The notes under the pieces were generated by a model, which worked only from the letters and a program-made list of their open reading frames with translations, searched no databases and had not been told where the DNA came from. A stretch of 64,000 bases of DNA from assembly GCF_000801105.2 (NCBI RefSeq), contig NC_079512.1:33187848-33251847 (forward strand), read 5' to 3'. The position numbers were made by a program, and so were the translations under genes. Positions 37,712-49,656 of the stretch are shown here, piece by piece (positions within the stretch are counted from its first letter, which is position 1; every line of letters begins with the position of its first letter). This DNA is from Raphanus sativus. Its lineage: Eukaryota; Streptophyta; Magnoliopsida; Brassicales; Brassicaceae.

Positions 37712-40110
37712 CAATACATGGTGTTGGATCAGAGGCAATCAACTGCATTCTCATGGTGTTTTAAAAAACAAAAATTACAGTTCAATATCAAACTGCTCAA
37801 GCACAGTTTCTTCATTGAAAATCTTTCGCTATTCTTGAAATAATATAATTACCATATCTAGAAGATATTGGTAGATCAAATATTCTGAATTATTTATAAA
37901 ATGATATTTTATATTAAAGAAACGATATATGTTTACAAATATTTCTTTTTACTATAAACACATGTGAAAATAATGATATTGATCCAAAAAACTAGTTTTA
38001 TAAAGATTTAAAAAAAAATTGAATTAATTTTCAAATTATGTAAAAGAAACTATTTTAACAAAAAGGAAAAAAAATTCGCGTATTTATTTTGTCTCTTGAT
38101 TTTTTTAAAAAAATATTCAGTTAATATATCTGTGAGATATTGGTTGATCAAAAATCCACTTTTGTTAGAAATAAAATTTTTACATTAAGAAATTTAAATC
38201 TATACTATTACATAAGAAATAATTTTTGTTGATTTGTCATATTCTTAATGATTTTAGGTAATTTTTCTTATTTATCATGCTCTTGTGATTTTGACTAGTG
38301 AGTAAAATAAATGATAAGTGATTTTATATACTTCATTTTTATTTAATTTTGTTTATTTATCATGTTCATTTGGTTTTGGCTGATGGTCATCAATTTAAAT
38401 TAATATAGTTATTTGAATTTTGTTTACTTATCATATTCTCCATATTTTTAGGTAATTCTGATTATATGTCATGTTGCCAATAATTTTAATTAATAGTTTT
38501 GCTTATTTATCATATTTTTAACTGATTTTGTTTATTTTTCATATTCTCCATGATTTTAGGTAATTTTATTTTTTGTCATGTTCTTAATAATTTTAGTTAA
38601 TAGTTTTGCAATTTATCATATTTTTATTATTTTTAGCTAAATCATTAGTTTGAATAATTTATATTATTATTCATAGCTTTATTAAAAAAGTAGGAGTAGA
38701 ATAAACTGAACAGGCTAGTAAAATTATCATGCTACTAAATATTTAGATTGTGACTTGAGATAATCGGAATACTATAACATGTGCTTGAACAATCCAGCCA
38801 ATATATTTAGCGAAAAGAAAAAAAAAAGTTAATCCGGCCTATATGAATACTAATGCTATTATATTAATTTTTAAAATATCATCAGAATTACCCAATTAAC
38901 TTTAAAAGTCACCTAAATCCTATTAAAATTAATACACCCTAAAAATCTTCTAAAACCTCTAGTCCAATACACGCCCTGGCAGCAGAAGCATTACGTTACA
39001 TGAAAACGAAATCGGGTACGTGGAAGCGGAAGCGTATGGAAGCGCGGAAACGAAATTTTTAAAAAATTTAGGAAGCGGGTACGTGTTAGAAGCGTATATC
39101 CATATATACATATATATGTATATATATTAAAATATAAGAAATAATTATATAATTTAGGACTAAAAATCATATGATTTAAACTTAAAATAAAGCATTTATT
39201 AATTTATAATAATTTTAAAATTATTTCATATTAAAACTACAAAAATACACATAAATTAAGTTTAAAATAAATTATGATATTAATTATTTTAAAAATTCAT
39301 AAATTTATTGACATAATATATTTGAGTATGTGCTATATCTTAAAACATCAAGCATAAAGATAATTTATAGTATTAGTTTTAATATTTGTATATTTCTATT
39401 CTCTTTATTTCATTACTATTAAAATTTGGAGTTTATATAAATTAAAAACTATGATTTTATATTTTTATGAATTATGACAATGGGTTTTAAAATAAAATGG
39501 AAGCGTGATTGTAAAACGGAATCGTAAGCTTCCAATGTGTTTTTAAAAAGAATATTTTGGAAACGTTTTGGAAGCGAGATTCCGTAAGCTTCCACAAGAT
39601 TCCGATTCCGATTCCGATTCCGAAGCGGGAAGCATACATTCGATGAAGCTTCCGTGCAATAGAAGATCAATTACAAAAGCTATAGTTAATAATTTGATAA
39701 AGCTCTTACTGGCCCAAGGTAGGCCCAGAAAATGATGAAAATGAGTTGGGTCTGAGATGATGCAGCCCAATAATAAGTCAGCCCGTAAGTGATTTGTGTG
39801 GGAGTTTCTGCGTGGGAGCCAATCTTTTTGTGAGCACATAAAATTGACGAAAGGTGAGTTACATAAGCTTCAAAGCATAGCCAAAAGGCCCAACACGAAA
39901 ACCGAACCAGTAAAAACATAAATTTGGAAACATAAAGAATTGTCAAATGAAGAAGTACAACCGAACATTCATACTGTCAAGTTCCAACTTTGAACTCGTC
40001 TCTGAATTAGTTTTGTTAACTTGTTACTAAATCAAATATGATTAGTCAATCACCAAAATTAATGTAAGTGTGTGTAAACGCCCAAGTCCATCCTCAGTCT
40101 TTGGGACGGT
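37712..40110. other. AT-rich repeat-bearing spacer
   Basis: Very AT-rich DNA with no gene. About 38220-38650 is a degenerate tandem array (phrases such as TTTATCATATTCTCCAT and TTTTAGGTAATTxT, with one clear period of about 108 bases from 38432). About 38995-39660 contains repeated GGAAGCG and CGCTTCC phrases with a (GATTCC)n run at about 39598-39622. That looks like a decayed inverted-repeat element whose superfamily I cannot name. Confidence 0.5.
38220..38650. repeat. Degenerate AT-rich tandem repeat
   Basis: The phrases CATATTCTCCAT, TTTTAGGTAATT, TGTCATGTT and AATAGTTTTGC recur in the same order at about 38432-38539 and 38540-38640. Weaker copies lie upstream. Confidence 0.6.
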
Positions 40111-40146
40111 CCTTTGAAGATGAAACATAGGCTGTTACCAAAAGGA

Positions 40147-41190
40147 CGTGAGAACTTGTTTTCGTGGGGAGGTAGCATCCGGGCTAGTGAGGGGGTTAAG
40201 ATGAGCAATAGCTTGAAGGCTTCTAGGTCTCCGTTTTGCGTTGTGGTTAATCCAGCTGCTGACCAGAAACTTGCTCTTCTTCTGCAAGTAAAGGAACATT
40301 CTTTTGTTTTTGATCAGATTGCAAATTTTCTGCCATTTGTTATAATGTTTTCCCTTATCTAGTTTTAGTAATGATTTGAGTATTTGCCTACAAGAACAGA
40401 GAACTGCAATGGAACTTAATCCTTTGTTCAGCTATTTTTGACGTGTTGTAATGTAGATGATGTCATAATCGGGCCCGGCTCAAAACGTTAGTGGACCTTG
40501 TGCTATATAAAAAATTTCTCCTAATATTAATGGTTGATTTAAAAATTTGGACCCTTGATTTTTAAAAAATTCAGAATTTTGGAACCTAAAACAATAACAA
40601 ATTTTGGTGAAAAGATGTGGACCCTGTGCTCTTGCACCTTGGGCACTACCCCAAAGCCGGCATATTATCCGATTCAATGTTCATCCATGGACGTAAACTA
40701 ACAAAGGATGTAATGGTGCAGTAGCACACTAGAGGCCTATCTTATTCGAGCTTGGCATTGCGTGATTTGAAAGATGATGCCATAGTTCTTATTTTTTGGT
40801 TTGCTCTTTGTTTCTAGTTACTTGTAGATCTATGGCCCAAGAACTGCAGAGGAAATGCTTGCCTTACTCCAGAGAGTGCTAGAAGAAAGTTCAATGTTGT
40901 CGTAATAGGGGAAATAAGAAACAATATGCGACTGAGAGAAGAACAAGACGTTGCTTACACGGCAGCCTTTGAAGAAGCCGACCAAGTATGATTTCTCTTA
41001 GTTTACAAGAACCTCAAAAGTCTAAAGACACCATTAGCCTTAGGATCTAAATGCATGTGTGTTCTGGTTCCAGTGCAAATGCATTTATACTTTAGTATCA
41101 AACTTCCCAAGGACAGTGTACGGTCTGGATAAATTTTCGATGTCTCTGAACAACACAGGTCTGCATCCCCACGCCGAGGCTTTCAAAGAG
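40147..41190 (+). pseudogene. Decayed UAS/UBX-domain gene (PUX10/FAF2-like)
   Basis: Three segments resemble Arabidopsis PUX10 (AT4G10790, from memory). About 40147-40287 encodes SWGGSIRASEGVKMSN and PFCVVVNPAADQ from the UAS (thioredoxin-like) domain and ends in a GT donor. 40828-40990 begins after an AG acceptor with IYGPRTAEEMLALLQRV. It meets a stop at 40903-40905 and resumes in another frame with NNMRLREEQDVAYTAA, the start of the long coiled coil. About 41074-41190 encodes LVSNFPRTVYG and SMSLNNTGLHPHAE from the end of the UBX domain. The UBA domain, most of the coiled coil and most of UBX are gone. PUX10-type proteins recruit CDC48 to lipid droplets. This copy cannot make a functional adaptor. 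Confidence 0.87.
40466..40672. mobile_element. Likely hAT-type MITE in the UBX relic's intron
   Basis: The left end GGGCCCGGCTC and right end CCCCAAAGCCGGC are imperfect inverted repeats around about 200 bp with paired TGGACC and GGACCC phrases, a form often seen in Brassica. No clean target duplication is seen. It lies between the splice donor at 40288 and the acceptor at 40827. Confidence 0.45.
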
Positions 41191-41595
41191 TTGAAACTTA
41201 TTAGAAAGAAAAGCAAAGCTAGCTTAGTTCTTATTTGTTTCTTTCTTCGTTTATACACTTAAAATCTTTAACATATCTTGTAATAATACATTTACCTTAT
41301 CTGCGAGATATTGGAATCCGCTTTAGTTATTAAGTAATCTTTTTATTATGGAATCTATACACAAATAAAATATTTTGTTACTATAAACACAGTTGAGAAT
41401 CTATTTTTTTTATAGCAGAGTTTAAAAAAAAGAAAAAAAAAAGAGAAACGAATTTAAACAAAATAAAACGAAAAAGACACGTGGGCTATTTAATCGCATA
41501 ACCCTATTGTCTTCTTCATCTCCACATCAACGCTTTCTTTTCATCTCAGTTTTACTCCGATTCCGCACTCTCAAGCTCTTTACTCTCAGTCAAGA
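41191..41595. promoter_or_regulatory. Upstream region of the aldolase gene
   Basis: AT-rich until about 41460, then a pyrimidine-rich leader with ACACGTGGGC at about 41477, a G-box-like core about 115 bases before the start codon. Confidence 0.45.
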
Positions 41596-42625
41596 ATGTC
41601 TTCCCCTACCTCTTCGACTCAGACAAGAAAGTCTCTCAAGTCCCGCCTCCGGGAGGGAGAAAACCTCTACGGCCTCTTTCTCCTCTCCCTCTCGCCTGAA
41701 ATCGCCGAGATCGCCGCTCTTTCCGGTTACGACTTCATCATCGTGGATCTGGAGCATGGCGCAGGCGGGATCCGCGAGGCCGTGAACTGCATTCGCGCCA
41801 TCGAAGGCGCGGGATGCTCGGCCGTCGTCCGCGTCCCCGACGTCACTCAGGCTTGGGCCAAAAAGGCCCTGGATCTCGGAACCGCTGGAATCATGTTCCC
41901 CATGGTGGAGAACGGACGATCTGCCTCCGATGCGGTGTCGTTTTGCCGGTACCGTCCCGACGGTGTTCGAGGATGCGCGTACTCGGTCGTGAGGGACTCA
42001 AAGTTCGGGTTTGACGAGGCGTATCTGGCGAACTACGTAGACAATCTACTTGTCATGTGTCAGGTTCGATCCATTCCACTTTCCTTTTTTTTTTGTTTAA
42101 AGAACACGTGAAAGTCATGTGGCAAAATGTTAAATTCTTTAACTTGTCGGAGAAACGGTTTAGATCTTACATGTTTGTAGTTATTACAGTGAAGTTAAAA
42201 TAGTTTTTTTGTTCTAAATCCTTTAAAGTTACAAAAGTTGGAATGAATATTTTGATTCTCGAGTCTTGCAGATAGAATCTGAGGAAGGTGTGAAGAATGT
42301 AAACGAGATCGTGGCGGTTGATGGGATGGATTGTGTGATGATGGGCCCACGGGACCTGAGCGCGAGTCTGGGGCTTCTTCACGACCCGGGTAACCCCAAG
42401 GTGAAGGCCGCCATGATTGCGGCTGAGACGGCAGTGCTGGCTTCTGATCCGGCGAAAGGAGGTGCTTACTTGGCCGGGATGGCTACGGCTCAGGACACGG
42501 CAAAGGATCTCTGGTCGCGTGGGTACCACGTCGTCCTCGGATCAGCGGACGTCTCGTTGTTCAAGAAGGCCGCCGTCGATGACGTCAAGGCTAATAAGAA
42601 GAAGGTCGTGGTTAAAGGGGTTTAG
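41596..42625 (+). CDS. ALL1: HpcH/HpaI-type aldolase-like protein (ALL1-like)
   Basis: Two exons, 41596-42063 and 42272-42625, give 273 aa, about the usual length for the family. The (beta/alpha)8 HpcH/HpaI fold is shown by DFIIVDLEHG with the catalytic His, ALDLGTAGIMFPMVEN, and the divalent-metal Glu in IESEEGVKNVNEI. The metal Asp region is VDGMDCVMMGPRDLSASLG. Bacterial relatives cleave 4-hydroxy-2-oxo acids to pyruvate or glyoxylate plus an aldehyde. The plant substrate is unknown to me. No transit peptide is evident, so cytosol is likely. Arabidopsis annotation often says phosphoenolpyruvate carboxylase family, which refers to the fold only. A decayed copy lies 4.4 kb upstream. The gene looks intact and is probably AT4G24080; the paralog AT4G10750 is the alternative. 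Confidence 0.93.
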
Positions 42626-42999
42626 GCCCGGCATGAAATAGAGTTGTAGACTTATTAGTTAATTTCAATGGTATTGCTAAGAAGTATGAACCATTGCGTG
42701 ATGTTGTTTAATCACTTATCTCGTTTGCTTTCAAAGACTTCCATCTAAAAAATGATTTATGAGAAAAAGTAATTCGATAGTCTGTTGCTACTAATTTTTA
42801 TTCTGAGGTAAACTAATCTGAGAAGTCAAAATACACATTGGAATGCATGTCGTTCGAACACTTTAGAGCTTAACGTATTGTCGTTTTTCTTAAGAAAACC
42901 CTGCCGTTTTTCACGTACCGTTCCAGTGGCTGCTAGTTTTCATATCGAACGAACGAACCAGATAGAGAAGAACCCAAAGTTTCTTCCTTTTTTTCAAAA
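42626..42999. other. Intergenic, 374 bp
   Basis: Short spacer holding the aldolase 3' UTR and the next gene's promoter. Nothing notable is seen. Confidence 0.5.
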
Positions 43000-44591
43000 A
43001 TGCAAACTTTATCTCCACAATCGCTTCGATGGAAATCAAATCCACTGATTGTATCGGAAAGCTATGTCGTCAATCCAAAAGCACTGAACTTTCAAGTCTC
43101 TTCCCTCAGTTCTCCTCCTTACCGCAGAACTCGAACCTGGAGAATCAGAAGTTCACCGGAAGAGAACGCAGCAAACTCGAGCGGCGGCGGCGGAGGAGAT
43201 TTGAAGAAGTCTCTGTCCGGTATTGTCGGAAACCAAGTCGAGGAGCTTCTGAGCAGAGAAGAGAACAAGAACTTACTTGACGGTCTAGAAAAAGCTTCGA
43301 TGAGGGTGGAGGTTGCGAAGAGAGAGCTCGCTGAGATCGAGAGGCGAGAACTCGAGGCGAAGCTGTTGCAGGATTATGTTGATAAGCTCGAATCAAGAGC
43401 CGCTGAGGTGAGTGGTCTTTTTGTTTGGGAAACCGTGTGGTTATGAGATGATGAAACATTGATTCTTTTTGCGCTTTGGAATGAGAGTTTCAGAGGTTCT
43501 GTAGAAGAGTATGGTTTAGAAGAAGTGAATTCGTGCTCATTGTGTGCTGAGGATAGGTTCAGTCACTATCTATGACACTCTATGTTAGTGTCTGTGAAGA
43601 TAGTTCATTAGATAAGTTCACTAAGAACATAAGTTTGGTCTACTGGTTGTTGACCAGTGTCTTTAGTTTGTTTTTGTAGACAGTGTAAGTTCATGTTTCT
43701 CTTGAAATGAAACTGTGTATCTTATGCAATATGTGATTCAAGATCGCAGAATGCCAGCAGGAGATTGTCGCAGCAAGGGCAATGGTTGAGGAAGCAGAAC
43801 GCTCCTTGTCCTTAGCAGAGACCGAGGCAACGGGAAGTTCAGAAAACGGATATTCGATTGATAAAGACAAGGAGAGATTGGAATCAGCGAAAGCGGCAGC
43901 GATTGCAGCTGCGGTTGGGACCGTTGCAGAAGTCCCGTTTGCTCTTTCTCAAGTCTCGAGCATTGAGCAGCTTGTTCTCCCCCTGGGAGTAGCGTTTGCA
44001 AGCTGTGCGTTGTTTGGTGTCACATTCAGGTATGTAATCAGAAGAGACTTGGATGATAGTCATCTCAAATCAGGAGCCGTTGCAGCCTTTGGATTTGTCA
44101 AAGGTAAACACATTTTGATTACTGCTTCAATCCAACTTTTTAATTGGTAAAAACGTTTGCGTTTGATTTGTTATATTGTGTTGGAAGAGTGTGAGCTGGA
44201 TGATCCCGTCGTTGTCCTGACTTTGGTTGTTTAAATTATACTACTAATCTACCAGTAATAGAATACTAACCAATGATTTGATTTATTGTAAATGATTTCT
44301 TACTTAAATAATTGATTGAGTTGATTATTAAATCTCTGACCTGTATTATTTTGGATCTGTCTAAATATTCTTAAACAAAATTATGATTTTATATGGTGTT
44401 AAATAGGACTCGGTATGTTAAGCAGAGGACCGCCACTGGAGCTGAGCTGGGAAAGCTTGTTTTCTCATGGAATAGACGGCGCCGTTTTAGTATCTCAGAG
44501 CGTGTTGATATTCGCGTTTGCGTCTATAAGTTTGGACTTTTGTTTTAAAATGAAGCTCTTGAAACCATTTCCAAGCTCTGCTCAGATGTAA
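43000..44591 (+). CDS. Chloroplast-type coiled-coil membrane protein (AT4G24090-like)
   Basis: Three exons, 43000-43407, 43743-44103 and 44407-44591, give 317 aa. The N terminus (MQTLSPQSLRWKSNPL, Ser/Arg-rich, few acids) looks like a chloroplast transit peptide. A Glu/Lys/Arg-rich coiled coil follows at about 70-190 (ELLSREENKNLLDGLEKAS, then RELAEIERRELEAKLLQDY). Hydrophobic segments come next (AAAIAAAVGTVAEVPFAL, then LVLPLGVAFASCALFGVTF, and near the end VLVSQSVLIFAFASI). Arabidopsis annotation calls the ortholog a homer protein, which implies no known function. Plastid location is an inference. The gene appears complete; exon 3 is GT-AG bounded and its frame is restored exactly. Confidence 0.88.
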
Positions 44592-45335
44592 AAGCAGCAG
44601 TTAAAAAGGTAGAAACGCAAAAAAGAAAGAAAGAAACATTGTATATTTTCTTTGAAGATTTATGTATCAATTGAAAATTTCAAATTTAAAAATTTCATCT
44701 TTTATCACATCTGCTTCATTAATAAACATAAAAACATACATAAAATATACAGTTTTAAACAGATATCTGTCATGTTAAAATTCACATCTGATTAACAAAT
44801 CTGATCATAAATAATATTTATTAGAAGAATAAAAACCAAAAAAGAAAAAGTGAATCAGATTTTTTTTTTCTACTAAACTGTTTACTTTTTATCTTAAAAA
44901 AAGAGTCTCACTCGTGAACTTGAAGAGGTAGATTGGGACCAAGCTGACTAACAGCCATTCGTTCTAACACATAAACACGCGTCGTAATCTTAAACACTTA
45001 CCACATTAACACTTCAGCACACAACAGCACTTCTCTTCTGTCCTCTCTCTTTCGCTATCAATCGCGTTTGTCGTGGCGGTCAACTGATCAGAAAATATAG
45101 CCAGAGGAGAGCCAAGCTATAAAAAAAAAATATATAGCTGAATTAATTATAAAAATTAAAAAAAAAGTTTCAATCAGCATCTCAGACTTCAATGGGGTTT
45201 CTTCGACTTGTTCTCGAGTAAAACTACTATTCTCTCTCTCTCTCTCTCCCCCCTCTCCTGATTTTTAATTTTCCATTTTCTTGATTGTGGTGGTGGTTAT
45301 TCAGGGCGGTGTTCGGTGGAAAGAGACGGAAGAAG
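44592..45335. promoter_or_regulatory. Upstream region of the STE20-like kinase
   Basis: AT-rich with a (CT)n run at about 45231-45250 in the likely 5' UTR. The ATG at 45285 is in frame with the kinase start but is not used in the Arabidopsis ortholog. Confidence 0.45.
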
Positions 45336-48300
45336 ATGGTCAGAGGTACTAGTAGTAGTGTTGTTCGTGGTGGTGGTGGTAGTGGTAGTGGTGTTAAGCA
45401 GAGAGGTTTCTCAATGAATCCAAAAGACTACAAACTTATGGAAGAAGTAGGTCATGGAGCTAGCGCCGTCGTCTATCGAGCGATCTATCTCCCCACCAAT
45501 GAAGTCATCGCCGTCAAGTGTCTGGATCTCGATCGGTGCAATAGCAATCTGGTTTGTCTCAAGATTTATTGTCCCTTCCCTTTTGTCTTAGATCTCTCTT
45601 TAATTAAGTTCATTTTTTGTGTTTGTTTTGTTAGGATGATGTGAGGAGGGAATCTCAGACTATGAGTTTGATAGACCATCCAAACGTTATAAAGTCTTTC
45701 TGTTCGTTTTCTGTGGACCATAGTCTGTGGGTGGTGATGCCATTCATGGCGCAGGGTTCTTGTTTGCATCTTATGAAGACTGCTTATTCAGACGGGTTTG
45801 AAGAGCCTGCTATTTGTTCTATACTCAAAGAAACTCTCAAAGCTCTTGATTATCTTCATAAACAAGGCCACATCCATCGTGATGTTAAGGTTGTTGGTTA
45901 ACACAAAAAGAAAAAAAGAGATTGAAACTTTTATATGTGCAGTCTTATCCATATAAATGTACTCAAATCTCTTTGGTTGCTTCTTTTTTTTTTTTAAATC
46001 CTACTAGGCAGGAAACATACTTCTTGATGACAATGGTGAGATTAAGCTTGGCGATTTTGGCGTGTCTGCTTGCTTGTTTGATAACGGTGATAGGCAACGT
46101 GCAAGAAACACATTCGTTGGTACTCCTTGCTGGTATGTTCTTTACACCATCACTTTGTGCTTAATGGTTTACATTTTTAAATTCTTGTTTCTTTTTTTTT
46201 TTGTAGGATGGCACCGGAAGTCTTGCAGCCGGGAAACGGATATAATTCCAAGTGAGTTTATATTCTTTAAAGCTCAAATGTTAAGACAATTTGTCAAACT
46301 AGTCTGCTCTCTATTCCGAATGTGTTCATACAGTGTGTGAACAAAGAAATACAAAAGTAGCTTATTTGGTTGACTGTTCTTCTGTCACAGGGCTGATATC
46401 TGGTCATTTGGTATAACTGCCCTTGAATTGGCCCATGGTCATGCTCCCTTCTCAAAATATCCTCCCATGAAGGTAATCAATACTCTCTTTGTTCCTAAAA
46501 GATAAATGTTTTTTTTTGTTTTTTTAAAATATTGTTTCAAAAAATACATGTTTTATGTTTTCTATGTATTTTTTTTTTCTATGTATGTTTTATTAGTTAA
46601 TAATGATAAATTGCAAATTTCAAAAAGATTAGTTGTACTTCTTGAAATCCTATTGGTCTAAAACTACTAGAAACTGGTAACCACATTGTTAAAATTTAAC
46701 ATGTTTTCTTAATATGTGTAATAAACTTACATCATTTAGGTACAGAGGGAGTATCTCTTTATTTCCAGTTTATGTCTGTGTTTTGCATCTATTAATATAG
46801 TTTTGATTCATTTCTTTCATTTTCTGATTACAGGTGCTTCTAATGACTATTCAAAACGCACCTCCAGGTCTTGATTACGATCGTGATAAGAAATTCTCAA
46901 AGGTACTCGTATTCTTTCTTTCTAGGTGTATTATTCTCTTCAAGTTGTTCCAGCTTTATTGGATTTTGAGACGTGTATGGCTTTTTTCAATTTCAATTTT
47001 ATATTTTTCTTACTAAACTAAACTAATTAGAGGACTTTCAGCTGTGAGCAGTCCTTTAAAGAAATGGTTGCAATGTGTCTGGTGAAAGATCAAACAAAAA
47101 GACCAACCGCTGAGAAACTGCTGAAACACTCCTGCTTCAAAAACACAAAGCCCCCTGAGCTTGCTGTCAAATCGTTATTTGCTAGTTTGCCTCCTCTTTG
47201 GACACGTGTAAAATCTCTTCAGGTTAGCCCATGTTCTCTTTTTTTTTTTGTGTGCTTCTTCTTTGTTTGAAAATCATCATCAAGTTCTTACGTTGTTGTT
47301 GATTGCGTTGGTGGTGTATGACAACAGGCCAAGGATGCTGCACAACTTGCCTTAAAGAGAATGGCCACTGCTGACGAGGAAGCTATATCAATGGTGACAA
47401 ACACTTTGGTTTTGAACATTATTTACCTAAATAATTAACGAAATGCAGAGTTGGACATGAAACCTTTTTTTTTTGGTTTTGTTAAATGTCAGAGTGAATA
47501 CCAAAGAGGAGTGAGCGCTTGGAATTTTGACGTCAAAGACTTGAAAACACAAGCATCTTTGGTAAGTTCATTTTCTAAAGATGATCTGCTATTGCAAAAG
47601 ACTAAACCCTTTGGTTCTTACATTCTTTTTTTTGTTTGTGTAAATAGCTAAGTGATGACGATGGTCTAGAAGAGAGTCCGGAGGATGAAGAAAGATTCCA
47701 TACACAGTTCTACAATAATAAGGCGAGTAATCTGTAGATAACATTTAGAACAATGCATCTATACAACTTGGTATCCGAGTCTAGTGGTCTGAACTTAGTT
47801 TACAAAACCACTGCAGGTGAATGACAGTGAAAACATGAACGGGAAGGAAAAGGTTTCCACTACAGAAGTGGAAGAAGAACCAAACTGTGAAGAGAAATTC
47901 ACTTTCATCACTAATGCTTCTTCTGTTGAAAAAATGTCGCCAAACGCAGAAGAGCATGACGTGTCTGAGGCTAATGTTAAGCCAGTAAGACGCCAAAGCC
48001 AGAGCGGACCACTTACGAGCAGGACCGTTGTAAGCCACTCGGCTTCAGAGAAAGGCCAAATCTTTGAAAGGTTTGTTTACTTTAGATACTGCTTATTCTG
48101 TCCATTTACTTAAAGAGAGAACTTTTATAAACAAATCCAAAAATTTAAAACAAATGCTAGATCCGAGGGTGAACAACAGGCAGCCCCGTCTGTCAGAAGA
48201 GCTCCCAGCTTTAGTGGTCCTTTGAACCTTTCAACTCGTGCTTCTTCAAACAGTTTGTCAGCTCCTATTAAATACTCAGGAGGTGAGAAAGTGCCCCTTC

Positions 48301-49656
48301 AGCAATCTTCTTTGCACTCTTTTTTTGCCTTCATCACTTGCAGTTGAGATAAAAGAGTGTTTTGCCAAAAAAATCTTTGAATAGGATTCCGTGATTCTCT
48401 GAACGACAAGTCAAAGGCTAATCTTGTTCAGAAAGGAAGGTTCTCAGTAACATCAGGAACTCTAGACCTTTCTAAGGTGAGAGTATATAATTTAATGCTA
48501 TTTTGTTTTCATATTTCTTTTACTGGTAGCTAACCGTACAAATCTTCTACTCTTAGGATGTTCCATTAAGTATAGTCCCTCGTCGATCTCCACAGGTTGG
48601 TTTCTAGTCTCTCTTCTCTATTATTGTAGATTTAATGATTTCTTCTCCTCACCTGATATAAATCAATACACTCAATTTCCAGTCATCCCCGCTGAGGAAA
48701 TCTGCTAGCGTCGGTAACTGGATACCTGAGCCTAAAATGGTCAGTTTTTTTTCCCCAACATAAAGCTTGCTTTTTAACTCATTTTATTAGTAGCTTTGTC
48801 TTGATCTTGTTTTTTTTTGTATCATGCAGCCAACGGTTCAGCCTCAAACCATCAAGGAGTTAAGTAGCCAACCTATGTCACCCTCACTCATCATCCCTCA
48901 ACTTCAACATATTTTCCAGCAAAACTCTGTACAACAGGTGAATATAATAAGTTCAAGAACGTTAATGAGGACATGAGAGTTATCTTTGTTAATTACCAGG
49001 ATTTTATTAATCCTAATTTTTACCATATTTTTTCACTGCAGGATCTGCTTATGAACTTACTGAATAGTGTACAACCTGCGGAGACGGCAGATGGTAAGAG
49101 AGAAAAAGTTTTACTACAGATATGTTGTTGAGGAGGAAGTTTCTATTAAGTAACGGTAACATTGATATCATTCTTATAGGTTGTCAATCTGGAAAGTTAC
49201 CACCTTTGCCTCGCTCTGAGAGTAATGGAACCGTAAGTTGATTTTCTCTAAAAAAAGAACTATAGAGCTCTAGTTTTAGTAGTTAGATATTTGTTTGCGG
49301 CTATTCATTTTCTCTGAACTACAGGTTGATTCTATGCCTTCTGAGAGGGAGAGGTTGCTACTTAGCAGTATCTCTGAGCTCCGGGCTAAGTTAGTCACTC
49401 TTCTTAGCGCAAAGCTTTTTTGTTTCTTTATTGAATGATTTAATGAAGTCTTTTACTAAGTGCATCCAAAATTTTCAGGCTGAACGACTTAACGGAGGAA
49501 CTCGATTCAGAGAAATCAAGATACAACCAAGTAAGCCAGCACATTTCAACTTATCTACTTGATACGAGCTGTCGTGTAATATTCTTATGTTTATTATTTT
49601 AATGTATACAGCTACAGCAGAAACTGAAAGCATTCACTGGTCGCGAACTAGTGTAA
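45336..49656 (+). CDS. STE20/germinal-centre-type protein kinase (AT4G24100-like)
   Basis: Twenty-one exons keep frame: 45336-45551, 45635-45889, 46008-46132, 46207-46251, 46391-46472, 46834-46902, 47052-47222, 47328-47393, 47493-47561, 47648-47722, 47817-48070, 48161-48282, 48385-48476, 48557-48595, 48683-48739, 48830-48937, 49042-49093, 49180-49232, 49325-49389, 49479-49530 and 49612-49656. The product is 703 aa. The kinase domain begins [16 protein letters not shown]. It has IAVKCLD (catalytic Lys), HRDVKAGN, DFGVSA, the GTPCWMAPE activation segment and [15 protein letters not shown]. The C-terminal half is Ser-rich with RRSPQ and RRQSQ sites and ends in a coiled coil ([19 protein letters not shown]). 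Relatives include BLUS1, which acts in guard-cell blue-light signalling; this protein's own target is unknown. Intron 10 appears to use a GC donor. Intron 5 holds a Stowaway element. Confidence 0.93.
46483..46751. mobile_element. Degenerate Stowaway MITE in kinase intron 5
   Basis: The left end CTCTCTTTGTTCCTAAAAGA and right end TTTAGGTACAGAGGGAG are inverted and bounded by TA (46481-46482 and 46752-46753). It lies between exons 5 and 6 and does not touch the splice sites. Confidence 0.75.

Noticed and set aside
45285..45335. Upstream in-frame ATG adding 17 residues (MWWWLFRAVFGG...) to the kinase
   Set aside because: The Arabidopsis ortholog starts at the MVRG methionine, and the extra residues are hydrophobic leader-like translation of a 5' UTR region.
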